NCBI GenBank assembly: GCA_964570825.1
Contig: CAZMZJ010000006.1
Coordinates: 1 to 64,000, forward strand
Length of the DNA: 64,000 bases
DNA from: UMGS1002 sp964570825
GTDB taxonomy: Bacteria > Bacillota > Clostridia > Oscillospirales > CAG-272
Direction: 5' to 3'
Shown here: one piece after another, positions 33,513 through 42,941 of the stretch
Numbering within the stretch: the first letter of the stretch is position 1
Layout of the letters: the number at the start of each line of letters is the position of its first letter
The notes under the pieces: model-generated
The model's input: only the letters and a program-made list of their open reading frames with translations
What the model was told of the DNA's origin: nothing
The model's database searches: none
Program-made: the position numbers and the translations under genes

Positions 33513-34817
33513 TTATTGGCTGATAAGCTCGTAGACTTTATTAAGCGCGTCTTTTTCGGGAACAATATAATCGGGAATAAGCGGAAGCTCGCTTTTGCTT
33601 CTGTCTATCCGGTGCCACTTTTTATGGGATACGCTCATCGCAAGCTTTGAGTTGGGAAGCTGAAAGTACAGACAGTCGCCGTAGCCTTCGGGGTTGTTTC
33701 CCGATGTTCCGCCAACTATCAAGCCTATTCCGTTGTCACGGATAAGCATTGCGAAATCCATCGCCGAGCTGTAAGTGCCGACGTCGGTCAGCACAAAGAT
33801 GCGGCCTTTGAAGGCAGACGGCTTTTTTTGGTTTTTGTATGTGATTCCCGAAAAATTTTTCAGGTACCACCCGAGCCGCACAGAGCAGTCCCAGCTTTTG
33901 TAATTGTCGACATCAATATAACGCAAAAATTCATTTGCGACCCACGAGTTGCCGCCTCCGTTGCCCCTGAGATCAATGGCGATGTTTTGAATATTGTCTG
34001 AGGCGACCTCTGCGAAAAATCTGTCGAGCACGGTCAGGTATTCGTCATCGCAAATGCAGGAGGAAAGAGTGAAAACACCGAGACTGCGATCCCTGTCGAT
34101 TGTGTAATATACCCATTTGTTTTCTTCTTCGTTTCCGTCCGAGCTGTACCCGTTTACCCTGTCAAGAGGTACGAAGCTGTAGGTGCGGGAAATCTCGCCG
34201 CCTGAGGTCTTGTATGTAAAGGTGACACCGCCCGTGGTGTCGACGCCGCAGAAGGCGAGCCACTGGGAGCATACGACCGCATTGTTCCAGAATTTGTCCG
34301 TCGCATAGAAATCAAGCTCATAGGAGCTTTGTCCGAGATAAACTTTCAGAATTTCATCGGCAGGAACTCCGTTAATGGCAACGGGATTTCCGTATTCTTT
34401 TATGTCTGTAAAATCATCGATGTAAAGATTCTCTCCGCCGCTTATGCTCACCCATGTATGCCCGTCATGAAGTGATGCCGATATTTTTGCTGCCGCCTGC
34501 CAGAGCTGCAGCACCGTGACTGTTTCGCCGAGATTTTGCAGCTCGCTTTCGTATTGCTGTTTCACGCTCGATGTCAATTCGCAGGAGCCGTCGAGCCACG
34601 CCGGATGGCGTCGGCGTAGGTGATCATATAGGTATTTGAGATCTTCTTCGGCCTCGCTTCTCGTCAGCGTCAGATCAAGCGGCAGCGACGGCTCGAACTT
34701 ATCGACAGTCCCGCGGTAAGGATTCATGAACATAAGGTAATACACGAAGCCGAGTCCCGCAATCAGAATTATGGACGCAAGCGTCTTAATTGATATTTTA
34801 ATTATTTTTTTAACCAT
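33513..34817 (-). CDS. S41 family peptidase, membrane-anchored
   Basis: A 434-residue protein with one N-terminal membrane helix (about 11-31, LASIILIAGLGFVYYLMF) and a C-terminal S41 (tail-specific protease) domain. The domain contains NIAIDLRGNGGGN and a likely nucleophile in GTYSSAMDF, followed by GLIVGGTSGNN. No PDZ domain is apparent between the anchor and the catalytic core; the N-terminal part resembles S41 relatives that hydrolyse peptides outside the membrane. CTGGAGA precedes the ATG. Convergent with nothing and monocistronic. Confidence 0.85.
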   Translation of the reverse strand: MVKKIIKISIKTLASIILIAGLGFVYYLMFMNPYRGTVDKFEPSLPLDLTLTRSEAEEDLKYLYDHLRRRHPAWLDGSCELTSSVKQQYESELQNLGETVTVLQLWQAAAKISASLHDGHTWVSISGGENLYIDDFTDIKEYGNPVAINGVPADEILKVYLGQSSYELDFYATDKFWNNAVVCSQWLAFCGVDTTGGVTFTYKTSGGEISRTYSFVPLDRVNGYSSDGNEEENKWVYYTIDRDRSLGVFTLSSCICDDEYLTVLDRFFAEVASDNIQNIAIDLRGNGGGNSWVANEFLRYIDVDNYKSWDCSVRLGWYLKNFSGITYKNQKKPSAFKGRIFVLTDVGTYSSAMDFAMLIRDNGIGLIVGGTSGNNPEGYGDCLYFQLPNSKLAMSVSHKKWHRIDRSKSELPLIPDYIVPEKDALNKVYELISQ

Positions 34818-34994
34818 ATCGGTCTCCAGATATCATATAATTTACATTAATGATAACATATTTTTCAATGGCAGGCAAGTATGAAATGCCGCGCCAATTA
34901 TTTATTTTTTCAACGCATAATTCTCAGCTTTTAACAAACACTAACATAGCAAGCAGAAGTGCTTTGAAATAGTGTTCATAGGGAGAATATATAT

Positions 34995-35552
34995 ATGAAA
35001 GCAACAGGAATTGTTCGTCGAATAGACGATTTAGGACGCGTGGTCATACCCAAGGAAATCCGCCGGACGATGAGAATCCGCGAAGGCGACCCGCTTGAGA
35101 TATACACCGACCGCGAGGGCGAGGTTATATTCAAGAAATATTCGCCGATAGGCGAGCTGGCCGCTTTTGCCGCACAGTATGCCGAAACTCTGCATAAAAC
35201 CTGCTCGATGGCGGTTGTCATCTGCGACCGCGACGCAGTTATCGCAAGCTCGGGCGTTCCGAAGAAGGATTATACTGACAAGCAGCTGTCGGACGAACTT
35301 GAGCAGATAATCGAGTCGCGCACCCTTTATGTATGGCGCGAAGGCGGCGAAAAGCTGCCCGTGATAGCCGACAGCGATACGCATTATATCAGCTGCGCGA
35401 TGCCGATTTTAAGCGAAGGCGATATAATCGGCTGCGTCGCGTCTGTGGCGGACGTGAACGGTGAGCGTCCGCGCGATATGATCGGAAGCGAAGTCGAATC
35501 CAAACTCATACAGACAGCCGCCGGCTTTCTTGGCAGACAGCTTGAGAGTTGA
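34995..35552 (+). CDS. spoVT: Stage V sporulation protein T
   Basis: A 185-residue AbrB-family regulator. The swapped-hairpin DNA-binding domain (1-50) reads MKATGIVRRIDDLGRVVIPK. A GAF-like sensing domain fills the rest (about 56-180). The whole fits SpoVT of Bacillus and Clostridia, which controls late forespore gene expression. Presence of spoVT is strong evidence for endospore formation. GGGAGAA precedes the ATG. The inverted repeat after the gene is described separately. Confidence 0.95.
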   Translation: MKATGIVRRIDDLGRVVIPKEIRRTMRIREGDPLEIYTDREGEVIFKKYSPIGELAAFAAQYAETLHKTCSMAVVICDRDAVIASSGVPKKDYTDKQLSDELEQIIESRTLYVWREGGEKLPVIADSDTHYISCAMPILSEGDIIGCVASVADVNGERPRDMIGSEVESKLIQTAAGFLGRQLES

Positions 35553-35585
35553 GCCTTTTAATTTGCGGCGAATCGTCATATCGGG

Positions 35586-35616
35586 GCTCAGGAAGATGCC
35601 GAGCATCTTCCTGAGC
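35586..35616 (+). terminator. Hairpin after spoVT
   Basis: A perfect 14-bp stem (35586-35599 with 35603-35616) and 3-nt loop, but only CTTAAATG follows, without a proper T-run. Possibly a factor-assisted terminator or RNA-stability element. Confidence 0.5.
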
Positions 35617-35746
35617 CTTAAATGTTGCTCAAATTTTGTAAAACAACTTGATTTATACGCCTTGTTAATATATAATTGTATAATGAAGCTGTGCCCTCAA
35701 AATTTTTTGCGGGGTTATCCGACGGTAGAAAGGACCCTTCTTCACT

Positions 35747-36235
35747 ATGGAAAGAGTTTCAAAGGACAATTATTATCTTGATATCGCCCGCACCGTGGCA
35801 GAGAGGAGCACATGCCTGCGCAGAAAATACGGGGCGATAATAGTACGGAACGACGTCATTGTATCAACCGGATACAACGGTGCGCCGAGAGGGCGCAAGA
35901 ACTGCAGCGACCTTGGCTATTGTATGCGGGACAAGCTTAATATCCCGCGCGGCGAGAGATACGAGCTCTGCCGTTCGGTACACTCCGAGGCGAACGCCAT
36001 AATCGCATCGTCGCGCGAGCAGATGCTGGGGGCGACGCTTTATATGGTCTGCGTGTCGCCGGAGGACGGCAGTCTTGTTCCGGGCACGAATTCCTGCATG
36101 ATGTGCAAGCGCATGATAATCAACGCCGGGATTTCACGTGTGATAGTGCGCGACACAGAGAAGGAGTACCGCGTGATAGATGTTTCGGACTGGATAGAAA
36201 ATGACGATTCGCTGAGCGGGCAGTTTGGCTATTGA
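35747..36235 (+). CDS. comEB: Deoxycytidylate (dCMP) deaminase, ComEB family
   Basis: A 162-residue zinc deaminase of the dCMP/ComE operon protein 2 family. The catalytic HSEANAI (His-x-Glu) and CMMC zinc ligands are present, with GYNGAPRG for substrate binding. It makes dUMP from dCMP for thymidylate synthesis. The gene stands ahead of a small lipoprotein gene. It is probably housekeeping; no comE competence genes are beside it. The ribosome site is weak. Confidence 0.92.
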   Translation: MERVSKDNYYLDIARTVAERSTCLRRKYGAIIVRNDVIVSTGYNGAPRGRKNCSDLGYCMRDKLNIPRGERYELCRSVHSEANAIIASSREQMLGATLYMVCVSPEDGSLVPGTNSCMMCKRMIINAGISRVIVRDTEKEYRVIDVSDWIENDDSLSGQFGY

Positions 36236-36278
36236 AATTTATTTTGGCCGCCGAAGGCGGTATGGAGATTTGGATCAA

Positions 36279-36905
36279 ATGAAAACTGGCAGATTCATGC
36301 GTATGGCGGCGCTGCTTGCCGCTTGCGTTATTTCACTTTCATCCTGTACATTCTTTCTTAACACAATGACTTATGATAAAGCCTTGAACATATTCACCGA
36401 TAAAAAAACTGGCATAAAATATACCGACGCGCCGTCCTGCTACGAGCCGGTACAGCTTGGCGATGAGTATGCAAAGTGGAAAATTTCCGGAGAGAACGTC
36501 ATTTTTTATGAAGTGAAGGGTATGGACCCGCGTCAATGGCTTGCCGAGGAGGGCAAGACAATCTTTTATGCCGAGGATATAACGCTCCCGGGGCTTCGGG
36601 AGCTTGCTCCGGTCGGCATATATATCTGTGTGGAAGAAGACTATTCCATCGCGCTGGTTGAAATTACCGATGCCGACGACATACAGGGGATCATCAACCT
36701 GTGGGAGAACGGAGAGGCGCTCTCATATCCCGGAATCACGCCTGAGGCAACTTACAGATTAAAGTTTTTGTCGGAGAAATATCCCGGCATATACTACAAC
36801 CTGATTTATGTCAAATACAGCGACGGCACCGCTTACCTTTACAGCCGCGACAGCGGCAGATGCGTCGTCGCGGGCGATATTGTCGAATCGTACATCGGCG
36901 GCTGA
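36279..36905 (+). CDS. Small lipoprotein of unknown function
   Basis: A 208-residue protein with a signal peptide and lipobox LSSC (Cys23 from ATG 36279). The start is ATG 36279 or 36297; the longer reading from 36225 begins before the comEB stop and has no ribosome site. The mature part is acidic with no domain I recognise. It is between comEB and rimI, all in one direction, so likely part of an operon. Confidence 0.6.
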   Translation: MKTGRFMRMAALLAACVISLSSCTFFLNTMTYDKALNIFTDKKTGIKYTDAPSCYEPVQLGDEYAKWKISGENVIFYEVKGMDPRQWLAEEGKTIFYAEDITLPGLRELAPVGIYICVEEDYSIALVEITDADDIQGIINLWENGEALSYPGITPEATYRLKFLSEKYPGIYYNLIYVKYSDGTAYLYSRDSGRCVVAGDIVESYIGG

Positions 36906-36915
36906 TACGGCGTAT

Positions 36916-37374
36916 ATGAGTTTCGAACTGATGCGTTTCGGGCGCGAACACATACCCGAAGCTGCGGAGATAGAAAAGCTCTGCTTTTCGGATCCGTGGA
37001 GCGAAGAGGGGCTTGAGCTGCTGACGGGAGAGCGTGCCCTGGCTTACGCCTGCGTTGAAAAGGAAAGCGGCAGGCTTGCTGCATACGCCGGGATGGTTAT
37101 TGTGCTCGACGAGGGTCAGATAGTCAACGTGGCGACGCATCCGGACTTCCGGCGGCAGGGCTGCGCGCGCGCGGTGCTCGGCGCTCTTGTCTTGTATGCC
37201 GACTCGAACGGGATTGCGACTTTATCGCTTGAGGTAAGGGAATCAAACGCGGCCGCCATTTCGCTCTATGAGTCTGAGGGGTTTGTCGCCGTCGGACGCC
37301 GGCCGCGCTTTTACCGAAAGCCGACCGAAGCGGCGGTTATCATGATAAGAAACAAAGCAAAGGAATCTTTATAA
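36916..37374 (+). CDS. rimI: Ribosomal protein bS18-alanine N-acetyltransferase
   Basis: A 152-residue GNAT acetyltransferase from ATG 36916; longer readings run back into the lipoprotein gene. The acetyl-CoA motif is HPDFRRQGCARAVLGAL. LSLEVRESNAAAISLYESEGF is the RimI/ArdA-type motif B. It is followed without gap by tsaD, the usual rimI-tsaD pairing in Firmicutes. The family acetylates the N-terminal alanine of bS18. Confidence 0.88.
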   Translation: MSFELMRFGREHIPEAAEIEKLCFSDPWSEEGLELLTGERALAYACVEKESGRLAAYAGMVIVLDEGQIVNVATHPDFRRQGCARAVLGALVLYADSNGIATLSLEVRESNAAAISLYESEGFVAVGRRPRFYRKPTEAAVIMIRNKAKESL

Positions 37375-38375
37375 TGCTCATTTTGGGAATGGAGAGCTCG
37401 TGCGACGAAACCTCCTGCGCCGTCGTCGAGATGAGAGATGGCGTACGACGGATATGCTCGAATATAGTCGCCTCGCAGATAGAAACGCACCGGCTTTACG
37501 GCGGCGTGGTGCCGGAAATAGCAAGCCGGGCGCATATAGAAGCGGTCACGGGGATAACTCATCAGGCGCTTGACGCCGCCGGAGTCGGGCTTTCCGACAT
37601 CGGAGCCGTGGCGGTAACCTCGCATCCGGGACTAATCGGCGCCCTTCTGGTCGGGGTGAATTTTGCCAAATCACTGGCTTACGCCAACAATATACCTCTT
37701 GTTCCGGTCGATCATATCAAGGCGCACGTGGCGGCGTCGTATTTCTCGCATCCGGAACTCGAGCCGCCCCATCTTGCGCTTGTGGTGTCAGGGGGCCATA
37801 CTTCCATATATAAAGTAAACTCTTATACCGATTTTGATGAAATCGGCGGTACGCGCGACGACGCGGCGGGAGAGGCGTTCGACAAGATTGGGCGCGTTAT
37901 TGGACTGCCGTACCCGGGCGGAGCGGCGATGGACAGGCTTGCGAAAGAAGGAAACCCGCACGCAATTGAATTTCCGTCACCGGCGCTTCCGGGCGACACG
38001 CTTGATTTGTCTTTCAGCGGCATCAAGACCGCCGCTCTCAATTTTATTAACGGAGAAAAGCAGAAGGGAAACGAGATATCGCGAGCCGACCTTGCCGCGT
38101 CATATACCTGTGCGATAGTTTCGGCAATAGCAAAAAAGACAGAGGCGGCGCTTGAACTAACCGGGATGAAAACCCTTGTTCTGGCGGGCGGAGTTGCTGC
38201 AAACTCGCATTTGCGCTCAGCTCTTATGGGACTTTGCGGCAGAATGAAGGTGGATTTTGCCGTGCCGCCGGCAAGTCTTTGCGGCGACAACGGTGCGATG
38301 GTCGCCGCCGCAGGGTATTATGCGTACCTTGCCGGCGAGAGGGCTGGAACAGAGCTTAACGCCTCGGCAATATAA
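37374..38375 (+). CDS. tsaD: tRNA N6-threonylcarbamoyladenosine transferase subunit TsaD
   Basis: A 333-residue Kae1/TsaD ASKHA-fold protein with MESSCDETSCAVVE, the metal ligands HIKAH and GGHTSIY, and the C-terminal GGVAANSHLR. With TsaB, TsaC and TsaE it installs t6A at position 37 of ANN-decoding tRNAs. Its first base overlaps the rimI stop. TsaB and TsaE genes are not in the window. Confidence 0.96.
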   Translation: MLILGMESSCDETSCAVVEMRDGVRRICSNIVASQIETHRLYGGVVPEIASRAHIEAVTGITHQALDAAGVGLSDIGAVAVTSHPGLIGALLVGVNFAKSLAYANNIPLVPVDHIKAHVAASYFSHPELEPPHLALVVSGGHTSIYKVNSYTDFDEIGGTRDDAAGEAFDKIGRVIGLPYPGGAAMDRLAKEGNPHAIEFPSPALPGDTLDLSFSGIKTAALNFINGEKQKGNEISRADLAASYTCAIVSAIAKKTEAALELTGMKTLVLAGGVAANSHLRSALMGLCGRMKVDFAVPPASLCGDNGAMVAAAGYYAYLAGERAGTELNASAI

Positions 38376-38435
38376 GATGCCGGACGAAACGATATTTATT
38401 ATTACTGACGTCAGGCTGACGGAGGATTCTTAATA

Positions 38436-39170
38436 ATGGATAAATTTGATTTCGACAAAATTATGGCCGAGGAGAGCGAATACGGCGATATAATCGACAA
38501 GGGGTTCAACAAGAACAACGTGTCGCCCGCCGTAATCAAGCGCCTTCCGAGATATTTCCGCTATCTGCGCGAGCTGATAAGAAACGGAAAATCAAGGATA
38601 AGCTCGGGAGAGCTGTCAGAAATCATGCACGTTACCGCATCGCAGATAAGGCAGGATCTCAACTGCTTCGGCGGCTTCGGACAGCAGGGATATGGCTATA
38701 ATGTAAATTATCTTTATGCCAAGATATGCGAGATACTCGGCGTCGGGATGGGCTTCCGGGCAATAATTATCGGAGCAGGCAACCTCGGCACCGCGCTTGT
38801 GCGGAACCCGATGTTCGAGAAACGCGGGGTTGACGTCGCCGCCATGTTTGACGTTGATCCCGGCATCATCGGCAAAACCATCGCCGGCATTAAGGTGTAC
38901 GATATGAAGGACCTCGAAAAGTTCTGCGCTGAGAATCATGTGGATATAGCTGTACTGACGCTTCCGAAGGAAGCGGCGCAGCAGGCTGCCGAGCGAATCG
39001 TAAAATGCGGAATCCGCGGGATATGGAACTTTACCGGCAAAGAATTTGATTTTGACCGCAGCAGCATAATAGTCGAGAACGTGCATCTTGGCGACTCGCT
39101 TATGACACTTTGCTACGAGTTATGCAGAATTGCCGAAGCAAAAGGCGCGGAAGTGTCAGATGATGATTAA
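38436..39170 (+). CDS. rex: Redox-sensing transcriptional repressor Rex
   Basis: A 244-residue Rex. It has an N-terminal extension of about 25 acidic residues, then a winged helix (VIKRLPRYFRYLREL, then ASQIRQDLNCFG) and a NAD(H)-binding Rossmann fold with IIIGAGNLGTAL. Rex senses NADH/NAD+ and represses fermentation and redox genes in anaerobes. The DnaD-like gene starts within its last codons (translational coupling), although the two have unrelated functions. Confidence 0.95.
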   Translation: MDKFDFDKIMAEESEYGDIIDKGFNKNNVSPAVIKRLPRYFRYLRELIRNGKSRISSGELSEIMHVTASQIRQDLNCFGGFGQQGYGYNVNYLYAKICEILGVGMGFRAIIIGAGNLGTALVRNPMFEKRGVDVAAMFDVDPGIIGKTIAGIKVYDMKDLEKFCAENHVDIAVLTLPKEAAQQAAERIVKCGIRGIWNFTGKEFDFDRSSIIVENVHLGDSLMTLCYELCRIAEAKGAEVSDDD

Positions 39171-40245
39171 GTTCGACTTCGAGAAGGGGAGCGCTGCTTT
39201 CCCTGCGGCAGCTGCCGAACGTGTGGGCCGCGCCTCGGATACAGCTCTGCGCCTTTTGATAATCCTCGCAGCTGAGAAAGAGTGCCGGGAGGATTATGAA
39301 GGTCACGCCGCTTATCTGACCGGAAAACTCAAATGTACCCGCAAGGAGCTTGACATGGCTCTCGGCTTCTGGTGCGGTGCCGGGGTAATGGACATAGTAT
39401 CGCCCAAGAGCGGCGTTGAATCCGCGGAACAGCCGGAGGAGGCCGGGAAAGCTGAAACGGTTCAGATTCAGGAAAGCCCGTCGGAAAAGCCTGAAAAAAC
39501 AGCAGAAGATAAAAAAACGGCTGACAAAGATGCCGGAGCGGAGGAATCAGGGACACCCGGCAAAAAAAGCGCCAGGCTCATGCGGGCGGCCGGAGTTCCG
39601 GAATATACCTCCGAGGAGCTTGCCGATATGCTCGAGAAGGATATGGGCGCGCTCGGTTTTGTCGATGAGGCTCAGCGCCGGATAGGCCGCATGCTCAACA
39701 CCCGTGAAATATCAATCCTTATAGGACTGCGCGCTTATCTTGAGCTTGAGGACGAATATATCTTTGTGCTGCTCGACTATTGTTCGCGTATCGGCAAAAC
39801 CAGCATGAGATATGTCGAGACTGTGGCGTTTGGAATGTACGACGACGGAGTGACCGATACAGACGCTCTTGCCGCCGCTCTTGCGGAGCGCGAGGCATAC
39901 GGCGAGCTTGAGGGCAAATTCAAAAAGATGATAGGCGCCGGCGGACGCAGGCTGACCGCCAAGGAGTCGCGTTTTCTTAACCGCTGGAGCGTCGAGATGA
40001 AATATGATTTCAAAATGCTGGAACTGGCTTATGAAATCACAGTCGATACGATACACGAATACAGCCCCGCTTATATGAACACAATACTTGAGCGCTGGTA
40101 CGCCTCTGCAATCACGACGCCCGAGCAGGTCGAGGCCGAGAGAGCGAAGCGCAAAGCAACCGGTGACTTCGGCGGCGGCAGTTTTGACACAAACGAATTT
40201 TTTGAAGCGGCGCTGAAACGCAGCTTCAGCGATTCGGATACATAA
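39160..40245 (+). CDS. dnaD: DnaD-domain replication initiation protein
   Basis: A ~361-residue protein with an N-terminal region, a long Lys/Glu-rich linker (about residues 85-150), and two tandem DnaD-like (DDBH2) domains. The first has IGRMLNTREISILIGLRAY and the second FLNRWSVEMKYDFKMLELAYE. DnaD remodels DNA during primosome assembly. Start is ATG 39160 or 39163; an upstream frame overlapping rex is unlikely. The helicase-loader gene follows 22 bp later, as in other Firmicutes. Confidence 0.85.
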   Translation: MMIKFDFEKGSAAFPAAAAERVGRASDTALRLLIILAAEKECREDYEGHAAYLTGKLKCTRKELDMALGFWCGAGVMDIVSPKSGVESAEQPEEAGKAETVQIQESPSEKPEKTAEDKKTADKDAGAEESGTPGKKSARLMRAAGVPEYTSEELADMLEKDMGALGFVDEAQRRIGRMLNTREISILIGLRAYLELEDEYIFVLLDYCSRIGKTSMRYVETVAFGMYDDGVTDTDALAAALAEREAYGELEGKFKKMIGAGGRRLTAKESRFLNRWSVEMKYDFKMLELAYEITVDTIHEYSPAYMNTILERWYASAITTPEQVEAERAKRKATGDFGGGSFDTNEFFEAALKRSFSDSDT

Positions 40246-40267
40246 AAACACCCGACGGGAGGTGCCG

Positions 40268-41251
40268 ATGGGATACAACAGAGAAAATTACCGGCGGATT
40301 CGTGCGGAATATGAAAACAAGTATAACAAAGCGCGCGAAGAAGCGGACCGCCGGCGCGCCGAGGTCTGGGAGGCGATTCCGGAGGTCCGCGCGATTGACG
40401 CGGAGCTCGGGCGTGTAGGCCTTGAGATAATGGGTGCGATAATGTCGTCGAACGCAGACACGCAGGAAATGATAAAAAAGATCCGCGAAAAAAACGAGAG
40501 CCTGCAGGAAAAAAGGAAAGCGCTTTTAATAAAGGGCGGCTATCCCGGCGATTATACAGACGTGCATTATGAATGCCCTGTATGCTGCGACAGCGGATAT
40601 GTTGACGGGCGGATGTGCGAGTGCATGCGGCGCGAGCTGATACTCGCGGGCTGCGAATCGTCCGGCATCGGACAGCTCATGAAAGAGCAGAATTTTGAAA
40701 ATTTTTCGCTGGAGTATTACAGCAAAAGCATTGATACATATACTGAGATGGAGAACGTGCTGACTGTAGCCTACCGTTTTGCCAACAGCTTTTCGGAAAC
40801 CGGCTCGGGAAATCTCGCTTTCATCGGAGGCACAGGTCTTGGCAAGACGCATCTGTCAAGCGCCATTGCGCGGCGGGTTATCGAGCGTGGGTTTGACGTT
40901 TCATATGTCAGCGCGCAAGGCATGTTTTCGGATTTTGAGCGCGAGCGCTTCGGCAACAGCAGCGCATCGGGAGGCGAAGGGAATACCGAGCGGTATTTTG
41001 AGTGCGACCTACTCATAATCGACGACCTCGGCACCGAGGTTACTAACCAGTTCACCGTTTCATGTCTTTACAATGTGATTAACACAAGGCTAAACCTGAA
41101 GAAGTCCACTATTATCAGCGCGAATCTGAGGCAGGACGAACTGCGCCAGCGCTATTCGGACCGCATCACAAGCAGGCTGTTTGGCGAATACAGAATACTG
41201 CGTTTTGTCGGAACAGACGTGCGCGCTCAAAAACTCGGCAGCAAAAAATAA
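40268..41251 (+). CDS. dnaI: DnaI/DnaC-like helicase loader ATPase
   Basis: A 327-residue AAA+ protein. The N-terminal helical part is followed by a zinc site (CPVCCDSGYVDGRMCECM). The AAA+ domain carries Walker A GGTGLGKTH, Walker B LLIIDDLGTE and the sensor segment ANLRQDELRQRYSDRI. This matches DnaI/DnaC loaders that put the replicative helicase on DNA. ATG 40268 follows GGAGGTG. Paired with the DnaD-type gene upstream. Similar to IstB but located in a chromosomal context without transposase, so the loader role is preferred. Confidence 0.85.
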   Translation: MGYNRENYRRIRAEYENKYNKAREEADRRRAEVWEAIPEVRAIDAELGRVGLEIMGAIMSSNADTQEMIKKIREKNESLQEKRKALLIKGGYPGDYTDVHYECPVCCDSGYVDGRMCECMRRELILAGCESSGIGQLMKEQNFENFSLEYYSKSIDTYTEMENVLTVAYRFANSFSETGSGNLAFIGGTGLGKTHLSSAIARRVIERGFDVSYVSAQGMFSDFERERFGNSSASGGEGNTERYFECDLLIIDDLGTEVTNQFTVSCLYNVINTRLNLKKSTIISANLRQDELRQRYSDRITSRLFGEYRILRFVGTDVRAQKLGSKK

Positions 41252-41260
41252 ATAAAAAAC

Positions 41261-41300
41261 AAGGTATGCGCTAATACTATCAGCGTATACCTTATTTTTA
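41261..41300 (+). terminator. Intrinsic terminator after dnaI
   Basis: A 12-bp stem (41261-41272 with 41282-41293, one G-U) followed by ATTTTTA. Confidence 0.85.
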
Positions 41301-41317
41301 ATCAAGGAGAATACGAT

Positions 41318-41770
41318 ATGGAAAACACAGCGACAACAACCCGTACGGCAGAGCTGTCGGGGCTTATTTATAAAAACATGAAAATGGGAGCCGATTCAAT
41401 AATAAACCTGATGCCGAAGGCAAATGACGAAAGGCTCAAGTACCATCTGACGGCTTTGCTTGACGGATATGAGAAATTTTCGTCAGAAGCAAAAAAGGTT
41501 CTCGAGAGCGAAGGCGTTCAGCCGAAGGAGGAGAACCCGGTTGCGAAGATGACTGCAAAAATGGGAATAAATATGAAAACAATGACCGACTCAACCCCCA
41601 GCCATATTGCGGAGCTGCTCATGGAAGGCGCGGTGATGGGGATATGCGAGACAACGCGAGCCCTGCATAATTTTGAGAACACCGACTGCCGCCCTGAGGT
41701 GCTGCAGCTTGCGCGTGATATTATCGCATTTGAGGATAAAAATTTAATTGACGCGAAGTCATTCTTATAA
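41318..41770 (+). CDS. Helical protein, ferritin-like fold suspected
   Basis: A 150-residue soluble, all-helical protein starting at ATG 41318 after AAGGAG. The pattern of four amphipathic helices with repeated acidic residues (ELSGLIYKNMKMGADSI, then IAFEDKNLIDAK) suggests a ferritin-like four-helix bundle similar to DUF2383. No metal-site EXXH is visible. It lies in its own transcription unit behind a terminator. Confidence 0.65.
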   Translation: MENTATTTRTAELSGLIYKNMKMGADSIINLMPKANDERLKYHLTALLDGYEKFSSEAKKVLESEGVQPKEENPVAKMTAKMGINMKTMTDSTPSHIAELLMEGAVMGICETTRALHNFENTDCRPEVLQLARDIIAFEDKNLIDAKSFL

Positions 41771-41846
41771 TTAAACTAAACAGCGATTCGGGAGAAGCTT
41801 CTTGTATGGAGTTTCTTCCGAAGCTCCGCCATGCTGCTGCGTTTTT

Positions 41847-42197
41847 TCAGACCTGCTCCGCAGCGCCGAAACCGTCCCCTTTGATGTCGTCAGACGATGC
41901 ATTCGCAGACGCGTGTGCTTCCTTGCGGGCATTTGTTTCGTCTTCAATTTTCTTAATGGCGGAGCGCAGCCTATCGATTTCTGAGAGTACGTCTGCGGCT
42001 CCGGCGAAGGCGTCGGCGCCGTTTTTATGGGCTTTGTATACAAGCCGTCCGAGTTTTTCATATTCCTCGCACAGACGCAGCTTATATCCCTGGAGCTTAA
42101 TGCGGGATGCTGCTGCGTCGGTTATCTCGCCGGCCTTGACGGCGGCTTTCGAAGCGATCTTCCCGGCATCGTTTTTCAAATCTTCCCACCCTGACAT
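41847..42197 (-). CDS. Small helical protein of unknown function
   Basis: A 116-residue protein on the minus strand from ATG 42197, chosen because CGGAGGTG lies upstream; a GTG nine bases earlier is less likely. It is Ala/Lys/Glu-rich, with two or three predicted helices including LSEIDRLRSAIKKIEDETN, a likely coiled coil. No family recognised. Convergent with the 41318 gene; the intervening 76 bp contain only a weak inverted repeat. Confidence 0.6.
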   Translation of the reverse strand: MSGWEDLKNDAGKIASKAAVKAGEITDAAASRIKLQGYKLRLCEEYEKLGRLVYKAHKNGADAFAGAADVLSEIDRLRSAIKKIEDETNARKEAHASANASSDDIKGDGFGAAEQV

Positions 42198-42358
42198 ACT
42201 GTCCACCTCCGAAAATAATATTATTATTTCTCTTTACATCATTATATTACATTCAAAGCCGAAAGTAAACTGATTTTTTTCTGATCTTATGCACTTCTTG
42301 CTCCCGCTGTATAACTTTCAGACAGGCATAAAAACTCAGTCTGCCGAATTATCGCAGT

Positions 42359-42393
42359 GCATCATGCATCATGCATCGTGCATCGTGCATCGC
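42359..42393. repeat. Heptanucleotide tandem repeat (GCATCRT)
   Basis: Five head-to-tail copies of a 7-bp unit: GCATCAT, GCATCAT, GCATCGT, GCATCGT, GCATCGC. They are in the gap between the minus-strand 41847 gene and spoVAC. The variants are grouped in order, suggesting stepwise expansion. No function is evident. Confidence 0.85.
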
Positions 42394-42492
42394 GATACAT
42401 AAAATATTTCCGGCCGGAAATAATAAAATAATAATAATTGCATGATTGCAATTGCCGCCGTATTTCCGGCGGCGTCTTGAACGGAGGAATAT

Positions 42493-42939
42493 ATGAACAT
42501 AGGCAGGGAAAATTATAAAAAATATGCCGACGCGAGAGCGCCAAAGTCGCCTCTGGTCAGGGACTGCATAAACGCGTTCCTTGCCGGCGGACTTATCTGC
42601 ACTGCCGCCGAGGCGCTTAACCGGTTTTATACAGGCGTATGCGGCATGGTCAAAGACGATGCCGGGACACTTACATCGGTAACTCTTGTTTTTGTCGCGG
42701 TTCTGCTTACTGGTCTTGGTATATTTGACAAAATCGCAAAATTCGCCGGAGCGGGCACTCTCGTCCCTATAACAGGGTTTGCAAACGCTGTTGTATCCCC
42801 GGCGATGGACAGCTTTGCCGAAGGTCCGATACTCGGCGTCGGAGCAAAAATATTTACAGTCGCAGGTCCTGTGCTGCTGTACGGAACTCTTGCAGGAGCA
42901 GTTTACGGGCTGATACTTTTTATTGCAGGTTTGTTTTGA
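42493..42939 (+). CDS. spoVAC: Stage V sporulation protein AC (SpoVAC) homologue
   Basis: A 148-residue polytopic membrane protein with about four helices. SPLVRDCINAFLAGGLICT near the N-terminus and VPITGFANAVVSPAMDSF are SpoVAC signatures. SpoVA proteins move dipicolinic acid into and out of the spore. CGGAGG precedes the ATG. A terminator follows directly, so no spoVAD or spoVAE is linked to it here. Confidence 0.9.
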   Translation: MNIGRENYKKYADARAPKSPLVRDCINAFLAGGLICTAAEALNRFYTGVCGMVKDDAGTLTSVTLVFVAVLLTGLGIFDKIAKFAGAGTLVPITGFANAVVSPAMDSFAEGPILGVGAKIFTVAGPVLLYGTLAGAVYGLILFIAGLF

Positions 42940-42941
42940 AA

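Noticed and set aside
34860..34994. SigG promoter before spoVT
   Set aside because: GCATA near 34915 with a CATA-like -10 was considered, but spacing and -10 fit poorly, so it is not annotated.
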